Positions 21,905 to 33,704 of a stretch of 64,000 bases of DNA are shown here, piece after piece; the first letter of the stretch is position 1, and each line of letters begins with the position of its first letter. Below the pieces are notes generated by a model that saw only the letters and a list, made by a program, of their open reading frames with translations, did no database searches and was not told the DNA's origin. This DNA comes from Cordylochernes scorpioides (taxonomy: Eukaryota > Arthropoda > Arachnida > Pseudoscorpiones > Chernetidae), in contig CP092886.1 in NCBI GenBank assembly GCA_030710605.1, forward strand, positions 54,873,382 to 54,937,381. The letters are read 5' to 3'. Position numbers and translations under genes: made by a program.

Positions 21905-22120
21905 GAACAATCCATAAATAGATCTATAATTAAAGAGGCATATATTGGATCAAAATATCATTCATTTTACCAATATTTAACACACAGTAATATTTCTTAA
22001 AAATAAAGATACTTCGGCCAGGCAGCCTCTATCTTTACACATTAATATGTTATAATACTTGAAAAAGGTTGGCGTTAAGCCAACTGTGAAATATTGGTAA
22101 GATAATTGATTTTATGTGTA
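21905..22120. mobile_element. MITE family A, copy 2
   Basis: CAATCCATAAATAGATC, GGCATATATTGGATCAAAAT and a GGTTGGCGTTAAGCCAACTG hairpin place it in family A. It also carries a GGCAGCCTCTATCTTTAC word shared with ~19,325. Mirror copy at ~49,640-49,855. Confidence 0.65.
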
Positions 22121-22590
22121 GAACCTATTCCGAAATTCTATTATGTGTATTTTGTATTTACACTGCATATAAATAAATGGAATAATTTATATTCACATAA
22201 TTTCTATCAAAACTAATAAATCAATTGTTAGGAAATTTCACAGGTAGGTAGAAAAGAATAGAGTTTAACATCAGGCTATTACAATGTAAATTGTTTAATT
22301 AGCGAACTAATTTATATATTTTATGATAGGAAAATAACGAGGATGCGGATATATTAACGAATTCGTATAATCGCTATTACCATTATAATAATACGAAGGC
22401 GATTCAATAAGTACATATGTTTGGAGAGAGAGAGAGAGAGACAATGACAATTCACATAATTTATTGACATCTTGTCAATACATGTAAAGTGCACAGTCCG
22501 CACTAATTATGAGAAAATGAGAAATTTATAATGAGGATGATGGTTATAATAAAAAATGATTTTAAAAATGATTAAAAAAAAAACAACTAT
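22121..22590. other. AT-rich DNA with a (GA)n run
   Basis: A (GA)n microsatellite at ~22,425-22,441, longer as (CT)n in the other arm (~49,300-49,327). Otherwise nothing is recognised. Confidence 0.5.
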
Positions 22591-22591
22591 G

Positions 22592-22770
22592 TACATGGCG
22601 CCTCTGCCACCGCTGCAGAGTTTGATGGAAGATCGCCAATGGGTTCCCAGCGATACCACGCATTTCGCGATCTACGAAGAAAACGTAGATGGCATGCTTT
22701 GCCGCTGAGGAGATGGTGATGGCGTGGTTCTCGAGGTCCACCGCGAAGATCCAGGATCCAGGAGAGAGAG
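22592..22770 (-). CDS. Exon-like open segment, unidentified
   Basis: On the minus strand this gives about 60 residues of ordinary amino-acid composition: SPGSWIFAVDLENHAITISS, AAKHAIYVFFVDREMRGIAG, then PLAIFHQTLQRWQRR. It stands out from the AT-rich surroundings by its balanced codons and lies directly after a long CT tract, as an exon would after a polypyrimidine tract. In the other arm (48,970-49,163) the frame is kept with one N-to-D change. A second frame is also open across much of it, there is no convincing splice acceptor AG at the tract, and I recognise no family. It may be a host exon or an element fragment. Confidence 0.25.
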
Positions 22771-22925
22771 AGAGAATCAAAGTTTTTACCTCAATATCAA
22801 ATTATTTATTTTTCAATATGTTCCATTTCGGGTATATACATTCCTAACAATGTCTCTGGCCTTTTCCAAGCCCTCCAAACATAGGAATTTCCGAGTCTCT
22901 AAAATACATCTCCGACTCAGAGATA

Positions 22926-24241
22926 CAAGGTGTGTCCAATAAATAATGAGACTGGTCAAAATAAAGAAAAAATAGAATGATTAAAAAAAAAATTATTAGT
23001 ATTTTTCAAAATAGTTCCCTCCCGCATCTATATATAATTTCCATCTCTTCTCCCATGATTTAAAACATTTAGAAAAGGCATCTTTCGGGTTGTTCTTCAA
23101 GACCTTTTTCGAATCCGCTATGATGGACTCTCTAGTGTCAAATCTCCTTCCTTTTAGAGCCATTTTGAGTTTTGGAAAGAGAAAAAAATCATTTGGAGCT
23201 AGTCCGGGAAATAGGGAGGTTGTTGAAGTATTTGGATGCCGTGCTTAGCCAAATAAGTCAGTACAGATGTAGCGGTGTGTGGTGATGCATTATCTTGATG
23301 GATAATCCAATTTTTGGAACTCCACATTTCACTTCTTTTCAGACGAATTGATTCACGTACACGTCTCATAATGTTTAAATAAGACTCCTTATTGATTGTT
23401 TACCTTCCTCTAGATATTCATAATTCACAATTCCCTTTATGTCAAAGAACGTGACCAATAAGACTTTGTTTTTTTGACTTGCAAAGTCGGGATTTCTTCG
23501 TTCTTGTTTCATCTTTTCCTTTCCACTCCATGGATTGGCGTTTTGTTTCCGGGTCATACCCGTAAACCCATGTCTCGTCTCCAGTTATTACTTTTTCCTT
23601 CCAATTAGGGTTTTCTTCCACCATTTCAAGCATTTTTTGGCAATTTCAACGCGATTCTCCTTTTGTTGGATTGTGAGCATTTTAGGGAAATTTTGAAGGT
23701 TTCTTCTTTAGCTGCAAGTCTTCTTTAATTATCGATTCAACTAATGATTTTGATATCCCTGTTTCTTCCTCAATGTCCCGAAACCCTATTCGTGGATTTT
23801 CTTTTATCAAATTTGAAATTTGGCTCACCTTTTCAGGGTTCCTGTGCAGATTTGGACGTCCAACACGCTTCTCATCTTTCACCGATTCCATTCCATGTTT
23901 AAATCGTGATAACCATCTTAATGTGGTTGGCTTATTTACATTTTCATTTCCAAATGTCAATTTCAACAAATCTAAAGTTTCTGAAGCCGATTTCCCAATT
24001 TTGTAGCAAAATTTAATACAAATTCGTTGTTAGAATTTTCTATCCATTACAAATTAGAAGTTGTTATATGCAATGCGTTCTTTTTACAAGCTTACAAATT
24101 ATCGACTGCGCGCGCAATCACGTGATGTGATATACCGCAGTTTAGCTGAAGCTTTCTATTTTTCTAATAGACTTAAAAAAAATTATCATTTCATTTTTTA
24201 TTTGTTTTTGACCGGTCTCATTATTTATTGGACACACCTTG
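22926..24241 (-). mobile_element. Mariner element A with intact ends
   Basis: 1,316 bp between TA dinucleotides (22,924-22,925 and 24,242-24,243). Terminal inverted repeats start CAAGGTGTGTCCAATAAATA, and about 36 bp match with one difference. The transposase inside is broken. The same element sits at 47,487-48,804 in the other arm with the same TA flanks, so insertion predates the split between the arms. Confidence 0.9.
23050..24046 (-). pseudogene. Mariner transposase pseudogene (DD34D type)
   Basis: Pieces in order on the minus strand: an N-terminal HTH region (LKLTFGNENVNKPTTLRW, then RVGRPNLHRNPEKV, the GRP linker), then the first catalytic D in TGDETWVYGYD. The later parts lie in other frames: WIIHQDNASPHTA holds the second D, followed by PPY-PD. 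A one-base deletion just after this breaks the SPDLAPND motif with a TAG in both arms. The conceptual spacing is DD34D, the mariner signature. Further frameshifts occur near the start and after IGHVL. Non-functional; sharing of the main lesion by both arms shows it decayed before they diverged. Confidence 0.85.
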
Positions 24242-24279
24242 TAACTTCCTCATTTTTGAGCCAAAATTCCTTCCCAATT

Positions 24280-25145
24280 GTCATCTCTTCATATTTGGAA
24301 GCAAATAGAAATCACAGAGGCCATGTATGTCAAATATGGAAGTGTGACAGAAATTCGTGTAATTAGGCTGCGACAACTCTGGATGAATGTGCTGATGCGT
24401 TGTCATGGAGAAAAGAAGCTTTTTCTTCGCCGAAAGGGGCTTTGCCTTCTTTAATTTCATATAACTGAGGTAATATTGCCTCCAGTGATAGTTATTCCGT
24501 TTTCTAAGAAATCTATGAGAATGACTCCCGTTGTATTTCCAAAGAATCTTCGCCATAACTTTCCTAGCAGATAGGAAAATCTTCGCTTCTTTTAGAGCAG
24601 ATTCTTTGGAAGTAACTCATTGTTTTGATCGTTGTTTGTTTCCGGAGTATAATAATATAAATCCAGGGAACATCGACAATCACATTTCGGCGCAAAAAAC
24701 CTTTAGGTATATCTTTAAATTTTCCAAACATTGCTTTGAAGCTGAAGGTATCATCCGCTTGTTGTCCACCGTGAGCTATCGCGGCACCAATCGCGGGCTT
24801 GACCTGTTCATCTCTAACTTTTCCTACAAAATATTACGTACAGTTCACGTTGATACCCCTATGTCCTCTTCTATTTCACACACCTTCATTCGTCAATCTG
24901 AGTGAATCATGTCGTGGATCTTTCTACTATTTCCTCAGTAGCCACGTCTGCTGGATGTTCTGGACGATACTCATTGAATCCCGGTGTTCGAACTCTTCTA
25001 TAAATCCGTTATTCCAATATTTATCTGACGTTATGGATGGAGAAGGGTTCCCATAAACGTCAGACAGCTGTGATTTTATTAAATCGTATGTTTTACCGCC
25101 CAAAAGTAAAAAGCGAATAACTGAACGATACTGCTCTTTTTCCAT
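24280..25145 (-). pseudogene. Second mariner transposase relic (B), adjacent to A
   Basis: It starts on the minus strand with MEKEQYRSVIRFLLLGGKTY, then YGNPSPSITSDKYW: the N-terminal helix-turn-helix typical of another mariner lineage. Further on, in broken frames, come GNTTGVILIDFLENG and a late CFQI-type remnant of the FLFPN segment. There are many stops and frameshifts. Element A begins right at the point where the tail of B should continue, so A may have inserted into B or landed beside it. The B terminal repeats were not found. Mirror copy at 46,585-47,450. Confidence 0.75.
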
Positions 25146-26270
25146 CTTAGCCTAAACAACGTGGGGTGATTCACTAAACTGGCTACCAAACATTTTCACG
25201 AATCAGTGAAACATAAGGCGCGTGCGCCTTTAAAGAATACCAGCGAGGAAAAGACACTTTGTTATAGCAACGGCACCTTTCTCTAAACACAGTTATTCAT
25301 TGAACTAGCCTCGCTGCCATTGATAAAATACTTTTTGTTAGAATATTATTCATTTGAGTAGAGGCCGGATACTTTGGCAGTGTCTTCTATAATCAATTAA
25401 TTGAGTTCCTAAGAAGTAAACTCTAAAGCACAATTTTTTCTTTTTCGAATGAAACAAACTTCAAACTTCCCTTTACGGCAATAACAATATTTTGAAAGGG
25501 CCTGGCTCGTCAATGGTGAACCCTCCAAGCGGTTTCGCAAGTTTTTTTCAAGCGGTATAGTTGATTGGAGGGTTCACCAGTGACGAGATAGACCCTATCA
25601 TTGTTTTTTATTGGAGTAAAAGAAAGTATGATGTTTTCTACTTTTAAAAGAGTAAAGTTCGTGCTCACGGGTTTCATTTCTTATAAAAACGGAGTCATTG
25701 CCTTATATACTGTCTATTTATATAACCTAGTTGTGTATATTATATAGTAGCCTATTTGAATAGAAAGGTTGTTTCTGTATAGTGGAGTTCCCAAATATAT
25801 CGAATATTCTTCATGGAACCATCAGATTTGATACATAGCAATGATCTATTTGCCTACAAATGAGGTGTAACAACTTCAATATTTATTTATTGATGTATAT
25901 AAAGTGACTGCCATTGAATTTTATATAAATTAAATAGCATTCCATATTGCGTGAGAGGCAAAGGTGGATTAGACATTGTACACAATATCCCTAAGTTATA
26001 AATATTACAAAAACCCTATCTATATAAAACATCACTAAACTTAACAAAATAGATCGACCAATATAAAACCTTTCTACTTATACCAATTTTATTAAATCTA
26101 TTAACGTCATTCTATCAATAGAAAACCTTTCATATTGGAACAAAAAAACCTTAAAGAACAATCAACCAATATCACAAACACAAATCTATCAATGTAAAAC
26201 AGCCTAATTGTACCTTTCATTTATAAAAAATAATTAATATAAAACCTATTAATGTAGAAAAACCTCATTA
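25146..26270. other. Mixed DNA with a family X pair
   Basis: Two degenerate family X units in inverted orientation lie at ~25,495-25,555 and 25,560-25,605 (core TTGACGA instead of CTGATGA). The rest is AT-rich and featureless. No gene. Confidence 0.5.
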
Positions 26271-26279
26271 AACCTATCG

Positions 26280-28738
26280 TATAAAACAATTTACCAATAC
26301 ACAATCTATCAATGTGGAAAAAACTCTCATTGAACCTATCGTATAGAACAATTTACCAATCAATCTGGAACAGCCTCATTAAACCTATCGTATAGAACAA
26401 TTTACCAATACAAAATCTATCAATGTGGAACAACTTCATTAAACCGATCGTGTGGGAAGATTTATCAATACTAGCCTATCAATGTGTAACAGTCTCATTA
26501 AACCTATCGTGTAGAACAATTTACCATCACAGAACCTATCAATGTGGAACAGTCTCATTGAACCTATCGTGTAGAACAATTTACCAATGCAGAACCTATC
26601 AATGTGTAACAGTCTCATTAGACCTATCGTGTAGAACAATTTACCATCACAGAACCTATCAATGTGGAACAGTCTCATTGAACCTATCGTGTAGAACAAT
26701 TTACCATCACAGAACCTATCAATGTGTAACAGTCTCATTAAACCTATCGTGTAGAACAATTTACCATCACAGAACCTATCAATGTGTAACAGCCTCATTA
26801 AACCTATCGTATAGAACAATTTACCAATACAAAATCTATCAATGTGGAACAACTTCATTAAACCGTTCGTGTGGGAAGATTTATCAATACTAGCCTATCA
26901 ATGTGTAACAGTCTCATTAAACCTATCGTGTAGAACAATTTACCATCACAGAACCTATCAATGTGGAACAGTCTCATTGAACCTATCGTGTAGAACAATT
27001 TACCAATGCAGAACCTATCAATGTGTAACAGTCTCATTAAACCTATCGTGTAGAACAATTTACCATCACAGAACCTATCAATGTGGAACAGTCTCATTGA
27101 ACCTATCGTGTAGAACAATTTACCATCACAGAACCTATCAATGTGTAACAGTCTCATTAAACCTATCGTGTAGAACAATTTACCATCACAGAACCTATCA
27201 ATGTGTAACAGCCTCATTAAACCTATCGTATAGAACAATTTACCAATACAAAATCTATCAATGTGGAACAACTTCATTAAACCGTTCGTGTGGGAAGATT
27301 TATCAATACTAGCCTATCAATGTGTAACAGTCTCATTAAACCTATCGTGTAGAACAATTTACCATCACAGAACCTATCAATGTGGAACAGTCTCATTGAA
27401 CCTATCGTGTAGAACAATTTACCAATGCAGAACCTATCAATGTGTAACAGTCTCATTAAACCTATCGTGTAGAACAATTTACCATCACAGAACCTATCAA
27501 TGTGGAACAGTCTCATTGAACCTATCGTGTAGAACAATTTACCATCACAGAACCTATCAATGTGTAACAGTCTCATTAAACCTATCGTGTAGAACAATTT
27601 ACCATCACAGAACCTATCAATGTGTAACAGTCTCATTGAACCTATCGTGTAGAACAATTTACCAATGCAGAACCTATCAATGTGGAACAACCTTATTAAA
27701 CCTATCGTATAGAACAATTTACCAATACAGAACCTATCAATGTGGAACAACCTTATTAAACCTATCGTATAGAACAATTTACCAATACAGAACCTATCAA
27801 TGTGGAACAACCCTTTTAAACCTATCGTATAGAACAATTTACCAATACAGAACCTATCAATGTGGAACAACCTTATTAAACCTATCGTATAGAACAATTT
27901 ACCAATGCAGAACCTATCAATGTGGAACAACCTTATTAAACCTATCGTATAGAACAATTTACCAATACAGAACCTATCAATGTAGAAAAACCTTATTAAA
28001 CCTATCGTATAGAACAACTTACCAATACAGAACCTATCAATGTGGAACAACCTTATTAAACCTATCGTATAGAACAATTTACCAATACAGAACCTATCAA
28101 TGTGGAACAACCTCATTGAACCTATCGTGTAGAACAATTTACCAATGCAGAACCTATCAATGTGGAACAACCTTATTAAACCTATCGTATAGAACAATTT
28201 TCCAATACAGAACCTATCAATGTGGAACAACCTTATTAAACCTATCGTATAGAACAATTTACCAATACAGAACCTATCAATGTGGAACAACCTTATTAAA
28301 CCTATCGTATAGAACAATTTACCAATACAGAACCTATCAATGTGGAACAACCTCATTGAACCTATCGTGTAGAACAATATACCAATGTAGAGCCTATCAA
28401 TGTGGAACAACCTTATTAAACCTATCGTATAGAGCAATTTACCAATACAGAACCTATCGTATAAAACAATTTATCATAATAGAACTTATCAATGTGGAAT
28501 AACCTCATTGAACCTATCGTAAAGAACAATTTACCAATACAGAACCTATCGTATAAAACAATTTACCAATATAGAACTTATCAATGTGGAACAACCTCAT
28601 AGAACATATCGTAAAGAACATTTATCAATACAGAACCTATCAATGTGGAAAAAACCTCATTGAACCTATCGTATAAAATAATTTACTAATACAAAATCTA
28701 TGAATGTTAGAAAAGCCTCACTAAACATATAAATGTAG
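26280..28738. repeat. 60-bp satellite array, left arm
   Basis: Tandem units of 60 bp: AACCTATCGT(A/G)TAGAACAAT, TTACCAATACAGAACCTATC, AATGTGGAACAACCTCATT-like. About 40 units, degenerate at both edges. Units 26,423-26,841, 26,842-27,260 and 27,261-27,679 form a 419-bp higher-order repeat (seven monomers less one base) present three times almost unchanged. Because 60 is divisible by 3, both strands stay open for hundreds of codons; these are not genes. The other arm's array is about 1 kb shorter. Confidence 0.95.
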
Positions 28739-29089
28739 AACAAAACACTAATCAATAATAAATGTAGAATAATTCAACTGAACATTTCAATGAGAAACAT
28801 TTTCATCAAACCAATTAATCTAGAACAATTTCACTAATCATTCAATATAGAAGAATTTCACTTAAAACTATTATAGACAATCCAACTATAGAAACGTTTC
28901 TCAAAGTAGAGCAACATCATTTGATATATTTAAAAAGACTCCATTATATAAAAACTATTAATATAGAACACAGCATAACTGAAAATATACAAATCTACCG
29001 TGAGGTTGAACAAACTCAATATTATTCAATCAGGGTATTTTAACAACATACACACAAGAACATAGTAAACGTATCCAGATTATGTTTAA
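28739..29089. other. Decayed satellite edge, no gene
   Basis: Short degenerate AGAACA/CAATTT words fade out between the 60-bp and 76-bp arrays. Confidence 0.5.
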
Positions 29090-29900
29090 GCAATACCAAG
29101 CGAAAAGTCTAAAACCTATTAAATAGTACAAATCACAGATATAAGTACAGCCATACTAAAGAACACTAGATACATAAATAAACTTTGAAACCAATCAAAT
29201 AATACAAAACCTAGATATAAGTACAGCCATACTAAAGAACACTAGATACATAGATAAACTTTAAAACCAATCAAATAATACAAAACATAGATATAAGTAC
29301 AGCCATACTAAATAACACTATATACATAGATAAACTTTAAAACCAATCAAATAATACAAAACATAGATATAAGTACAGCCATACTAAAGAACACACTAGA
29401 TACATAGATGAACTTTAAAACCAATCAAATAATACAAACATAGATTTTTTTTTGCTTATCCCTAGTACACGTGGTACAGGCTATGATAATCATGGTGGGT
29501 AGTTAGCGACTGCTTTTTACTGTAAGTGCACCACATGTCTACACATGTGAAAAGCAGTTCGACTTTGCACTTACAAATGTGCCAGAGCCCCGTTTGGTTA
29601 CTTGCACTCGCTGGTGGGGTTGGACCTTTGCAAGAATCGGGGGTCATGGAGCTTTTTTTTTAACAGAAAAAAGTGTCCAATGCGGGAATCGAACCCGGGT
29701 CGTAGTGGTCGACCACCAAACGGTTTAACCAGCTTTCCACCGACGCCCCAGAACATAGATATAAGTGTTCTTTAGTATGGCTGTAAAACATAGATATAAG
29801 TATAGCTATACTAAAGAACACTAGATACATAGTTTAACTTTAAAACCACTCAAATAATACATAACATAGATATAAATACAGCCATACTAATTCTAAAGAA
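29090..29900. repeat. 76-bp satellite array, left arm (interrupted by a SINE)
   Basis: Unit of 76 bp: AACTTTAAAACCAATCAAAT, AATACAAAACATAGATATAA, GTACAGCCATACTAAAGAAC, ACTAGATACATAGATA. About five units lie before the SINE and two degenerate ones after it. The other arm has about 19 units. Confidence 0.9.
29446..29750 (-). mobile_element. tRNA-derived SINE (SINE-1), ~300 bp
   Basis: On the minus strand a tRNA-like head begins GGCGTCGGTGGAAAG and holds a perfect B box (GGTTCGATTCC in CCGGGTTCGATTCCCGC). It is followed by TTTTTT, a ~200-bp unrelated body and a poly-A-type tail. It sits inside the 76-bp satellite. The flanking AACATAGAT on both sides fits a ~9-bp target duplication, the mark of LINE-driven retroposition. 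Mirror copy at 42,208-42,512. SINEs carry no protein. Confidence 0.85.
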
Positions 29901-30399
29901 CTAGATAATATAAGCTGTAAAATAGATTGAAAAAAAAAAACAATTTTATATAAAACCAAACCATAAAAACTAAGGATATTTCAAGGTAGTGCAACTTGCG
30001 TAACATGTATATCAGGCCATACGAAGCCAATTACTAAAAGACAGCGGTTAGGGAAAATGTCAAGACAAAGCAAGATAACACATATTGAGGTTGATCCAAC
30101 TACGCAATTTTGACATAGAGGAATTTTAACTACTAATTGCGCTCATAGAAAATATATCTGAAAATAATTGCAATATATATCCTTATATGCTTCTTAAAAT
30201 AAAAATAATTGCTTCGAAAATAAAGTAAAAATATATTACGCATTGTTAAAGAAACCCTCAAAACTTGAAAAATATATTAATTTTATCTCCAAATATTTTA
30301 TAACAAATAGAGAGCGATATAATTAATTTGACAAAAAGTCTTGATATATTGAGCTCTGTACACACACTCACTCCCTTTGAAGTAAAAATATATATTTTC
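29901..30399. other. AT-rich DNA, nothing recognised
   Basis: No repeats or coding supported. Confidence 0.45.
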
Positions 30400-30960
30400 A
30401 TTTTAAAATTTATTTCGTTTGTCTAATGGATATTTCTTCCGAAACAAAATCACTCTCGCATTTTATTTAGTATCTCCAATTACAATTCCATTTCTCAATA
30501 CATTTAATCATTGTATTCGTAATCCAAGTAAAATGTATTACTGGCCAAATCTAAAGAATGCTTCCGATTCATATTTCCGGAATTTTAAAATGTATTTCTT
30601 TTTAAAATAAGATTTCTTTATTTTTCTTTGAAGTTTTGAGTTATTTAGTTAGCTTTTTTTCACTATAATTTAATTTCGCTCTTCTAACGAAGCATTTTTC
30701 ATTTTCTTTGGTGCCAATTTTTCTTGGCCTTTGTGTCGAATGCATTGGAAGCGACATCAGCGTCTCAAGCGCCATCGCTCTATACCGACCGTCCTTATCT
30801 ATCGGAAACTCTATTTACATTTACAACTTATTTCACATTTTTTGTTCTTTATTTCTTCAATCTCACTCTCTTTTATAAAAATATTAAATATACCCAACCC
30901 TTATCTTATATAGAGAATTCGAGATATAACGCGATTCTCTCTCTCTCTCTCCTGAATGTA
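30400..30960. other. Low-divergence non-repetitive block
   Basis: A 63-codon frame (30,419-30,610) is identical in both arms, and the 85-codon frame from 30,724 differs at only a few sites before its end. The sequence at 30,730-30,800 is less AT-rich than its surroundings. Neither frame resembles a known protein (the first is phenylalanine- and tyrosine-rich, from AT-rich DNA). I read this as unique DNA of low divergence rather than genes. Confidence 0.3.
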
Positions 30961-31037
30961 TGCTTAAAACATATTTTATAGCATAAGATTTGATTTTCAA
31001 TTAAAATTTTATTAAATTTGATATTTTATTTAATTTA

Positions 31038-31190
31038 ACTAAAAAGTCATATATTGTGGATCAAAATATCATCCATTTTACCAATAAAGGTTGGCGTTCA
31101 GCCAACTGAAAAATATTGATAAAAAATATATTTTGATCATATATATGCCTTTTTAATTAAAGATTTATCTATGGAATGCTTTATTTTCAA
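31038..31190. mobile_element. MITE family A, copy 3 (short)
   Basis: CATATATTGTGGATCAAAAT and GATCATATATATGCC ends enclose GGTTGGCGTTCAGCCAACTG. A shorter family A member. Mirror copy 40,770-40,922. Confidence 0.75.
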
Positions 31191-32227
31191 AAGATATTTT
31201 ATCACTCAGTATATATTTCTCATTGTCTCTCTTAATTGTTTATACTAAGTTGTTGATTGTCTTAATCAAAATAAATTGTGTTGTCATCTTCAAGTTTATC
31301 TTTCTTCACTTTTCCACGTGACAATAATTTAGCAACCAATATGGTGTGTTGTTTGCACTATATTCCTTAATCTACTTATACTATAACAGATATTATAATG
31401 TACTACTCTATGTTTTTATAAATGTGCTTCTAACTGATTGTAGCAATCATAGCGGTAAGCAGTGTAGTATTTAAAGTGCGAATATTATTATATTGTAATA
31501 GTTATTATAGTATGCTGCGTTCTATATAAATAAATGTACTTTCATTATATTCTCATATTTTTATTACGATGTGATGCGCTAGCTTTCTAGCTGTGCGTCT
31601 TACATATTGTAGTACTTTATGTCGTTTTCATATACTCTAATAGTTATCACGATGTACTGTATCATATTTTCTGATGTTTTTCACTATGTTGATGTGTGTG
31701 GGTGCACTATAGATATAAATATTTCTATATGCGGTGATTACGATAAAAACAATTTTAAAAATATATCAAATCTTTCGCAATAGTTTTTGAAATATGAAAA
31801 TCTTTTAGTTAACTTGCTTTCATGTCTGTCATCCTATATTCGATCAATTTGAACATACTTCCAGACCACGTAAAAGCCTGGAATTTTACACACTCACACA
31901 ATCCTGATAATAATGAAAATAAACAAAAAGGTCAGACTTCTAAATGGTCGGGACTAGGCTATAGAATAGAATTTGTATATTTCCTTCCAAACGCAAACAT
32001 AAAACGCAGCCGTTTCGGTAACGTTAAAGGTGGCTGGAATTCCGTAATAAGAAGTCGTCAGAATAAAATAAACTAAAAGTTTGTGAGGATATTTACAGCA
32101 ATATGGAAACATTAAAAATAACTAGAAAACATTTAAAAGAAAATAGAATATTATGTAAATATGAAAATATATATTATCCATTATTATAGTGTGTGACTGT
32201 GTTTTTATCTAATATATAATATAAACC

Positions 32228-32360
32228 AAAAAAGGCATATCCTGACCACGCTCACATAAGATTTATATATGTCAGAGCGCCATCTAGTGGAACAGAAATC
32301 AACTAAACGTTCTGCCAACTGAAAAGCTCATGTGAGCCTGGTCAGGATATGCATTTTTTA
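32228..32360. mobile_element. MITE family B with CTCF-like core motif
   Basis: The ends GGCATATCCTGACCACGCTC and its inverse (GAGCCTGGTCAGGATATGC) enclose ~85 bp, including TCCACTAGATGGCGCTCT on the minus strand (32,274-32,291). Mirror copy 39,594-39,725; a related copy at 53,990-54,126. Confidence 0.8.
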
Positions 32361-32490
32361 AAAATACAAACGCTTGACTTTCAAATTATTTTTAAACACA
32401 CACACAAATAAAAAAGGTAGATCAAAATATTCCCGAATTTTTTTAAAATTAATTATTCATTCATAGTATAGTAATTTAAACATCAATTTT

Positions 32491-32960
32491 TTAAAAATAG
32501 GAGCCTTGGTTATCTACACATTTTTTCCAGCATGAAAAAAGCTGTTGAAATGCTAGTTCAAAGTCAATTTTTCCAAACTTGTTTAGCTCCACCGTCGCAT
32601 TTTCAATTACTTCTGATGACGATGAAAAACGCCTCCCTTTTAACGTCATTTTAAGTTTTGGAAAGAAGAAGAAATCACATGGGGCGATGTCAGGAGAGTA
32701 AGAAGGATGCGGCAAGACAGATACAGAGTGCTTGACTAAATAGTCTCGAACAATAATGGCTCTATGAGCTAGTTCATTATCATGTAACAATTTCCACTGT
32801 TTTTATTTAAAGAGTTGGTTTCTTTTTCTTCTTATCGCATCACGAAGGCGCACAAGTATATCCTTGTATGCCTGTTTATTAATAGTAGCTATCTCTTTAA
32901 TAAATGGACAAAACTCAAGGAAGTGGAAATTTCTTGATGCCGGTCGTCGTATAAAAGTCA
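32491..32960 (-). pseudogene. Third mariner transposase relic (C), C-terminal half
   Basis: Minus strand: FCPFIKEIATINKQAYKDIL, VRLRDAIRRKRNQLFK, one stop, KQWKLLHDN (second catalytic D), VLPHPSYSPDIAPCDFFFFP (third D), KLKMTLKGRRFSSSSEVIE and a C terminus near KKCVDNQGSYF. The D-to-D spacing is 34, the mariner DD34D form. The N-terminal DNA-binding half is missing or unrecognisable. A single in-frame stop lies between QLFK and KQW here; the other arm has a frameshift at the same place. Non-functional. Confidence 0.85.
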
Positions 32961-33704
32961 CTTTCCATTAAATATCTTTCATAGTTATTGTCTAAATACC
33001 GATATACATGCTAAAAGGTACAACCTCCTTAATTTTGTCTATGAGTGTAAATTTAATTGTTCGTTGATGTGTGTTGTAGCTGATTTATTTTCTCCTTTTT
33101 AGTTCATTAAAAAGTATTTTATTAAAAGGTATTTTAGTGAATTAAATTTTACTGATATCACGGCGCGTTTTCGATCTTTCGTTAAAACGAGCCAAGTTAA
33201 TAAAAACAAATGTATGCGGCAGTTTTTAATCTCTACTTTAACATTCTCTTAAATGTTTTTCTCATATGCTGATAGATTGTGCCATCTTTCTTGATTTCAT
33301 TTCTGACATATTGTAATAGTTAATATGGTTTATTAGACTATATCTCTAACTTAGCTTTCACGTAATGTACTAGATACTAGGATGCGAAGTGTTCTAGTTG
33401 TAAATGTGTTTCTGACAAGCAGTAGTAGTTATTAGGATGTGCTGCTCTAGTTGTTTGTTTTTTACATATTGTAGTATTTATTATGGTATGTTGGACTATA
33501 TATATATATATTTATAACTGTGCTTTTCACCTATTGTGGTAGTCATTGTGATGTGCTGCGCTCTAGCTGTATATGTGCTTTTCACATACTGTAGTAGTTA
33601 TTATTATGCGCTACGCTCTAGTTGTAAATGTGTTTCTTACATGATATAGTAGTAATTATGATGTGCTGTGCTATAGTTGTAAGTGTTTCTCACATACTGT
33701 AGTG

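Larger units (their letters stand above)
31370..33704. repeat. Old degenerate ~70-80-bp tandem repeat
   Basis: Recurring words GTGCTGCGCTCTAG, TTGTAAATGTG-TTTCT, CACATACTGTAGTAGTTATTA and AGGATGTGCT repeat with a loose period of ~70-80 bp at 31,370-31,700 and again at 33,290-33,704. A MITE and a mariner relic lie between these parts. It reads as an ancient satellite with later insertions. Mirror parts are at 38,200-38,700 and 40,230-40,620. Confidence 0.6.

Noticed and set aside
26423-28502. Long open frames (up to 413 codons, both strands) with repeated CGTTLLNLSYRTIYQYRTYQ-like words
   Set aside because: They are products of a 60-bp satellite whose unit length is divisible by three; both strands are open and the other arm breaks the pattern.
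31822-32076. 84-codon frame present in both arms (31,822-32,076 and 39,877-40,131)
   Set aside because: About eight amino-acid changes between copies, including charge changes, which fits no constraint; no family recognised.
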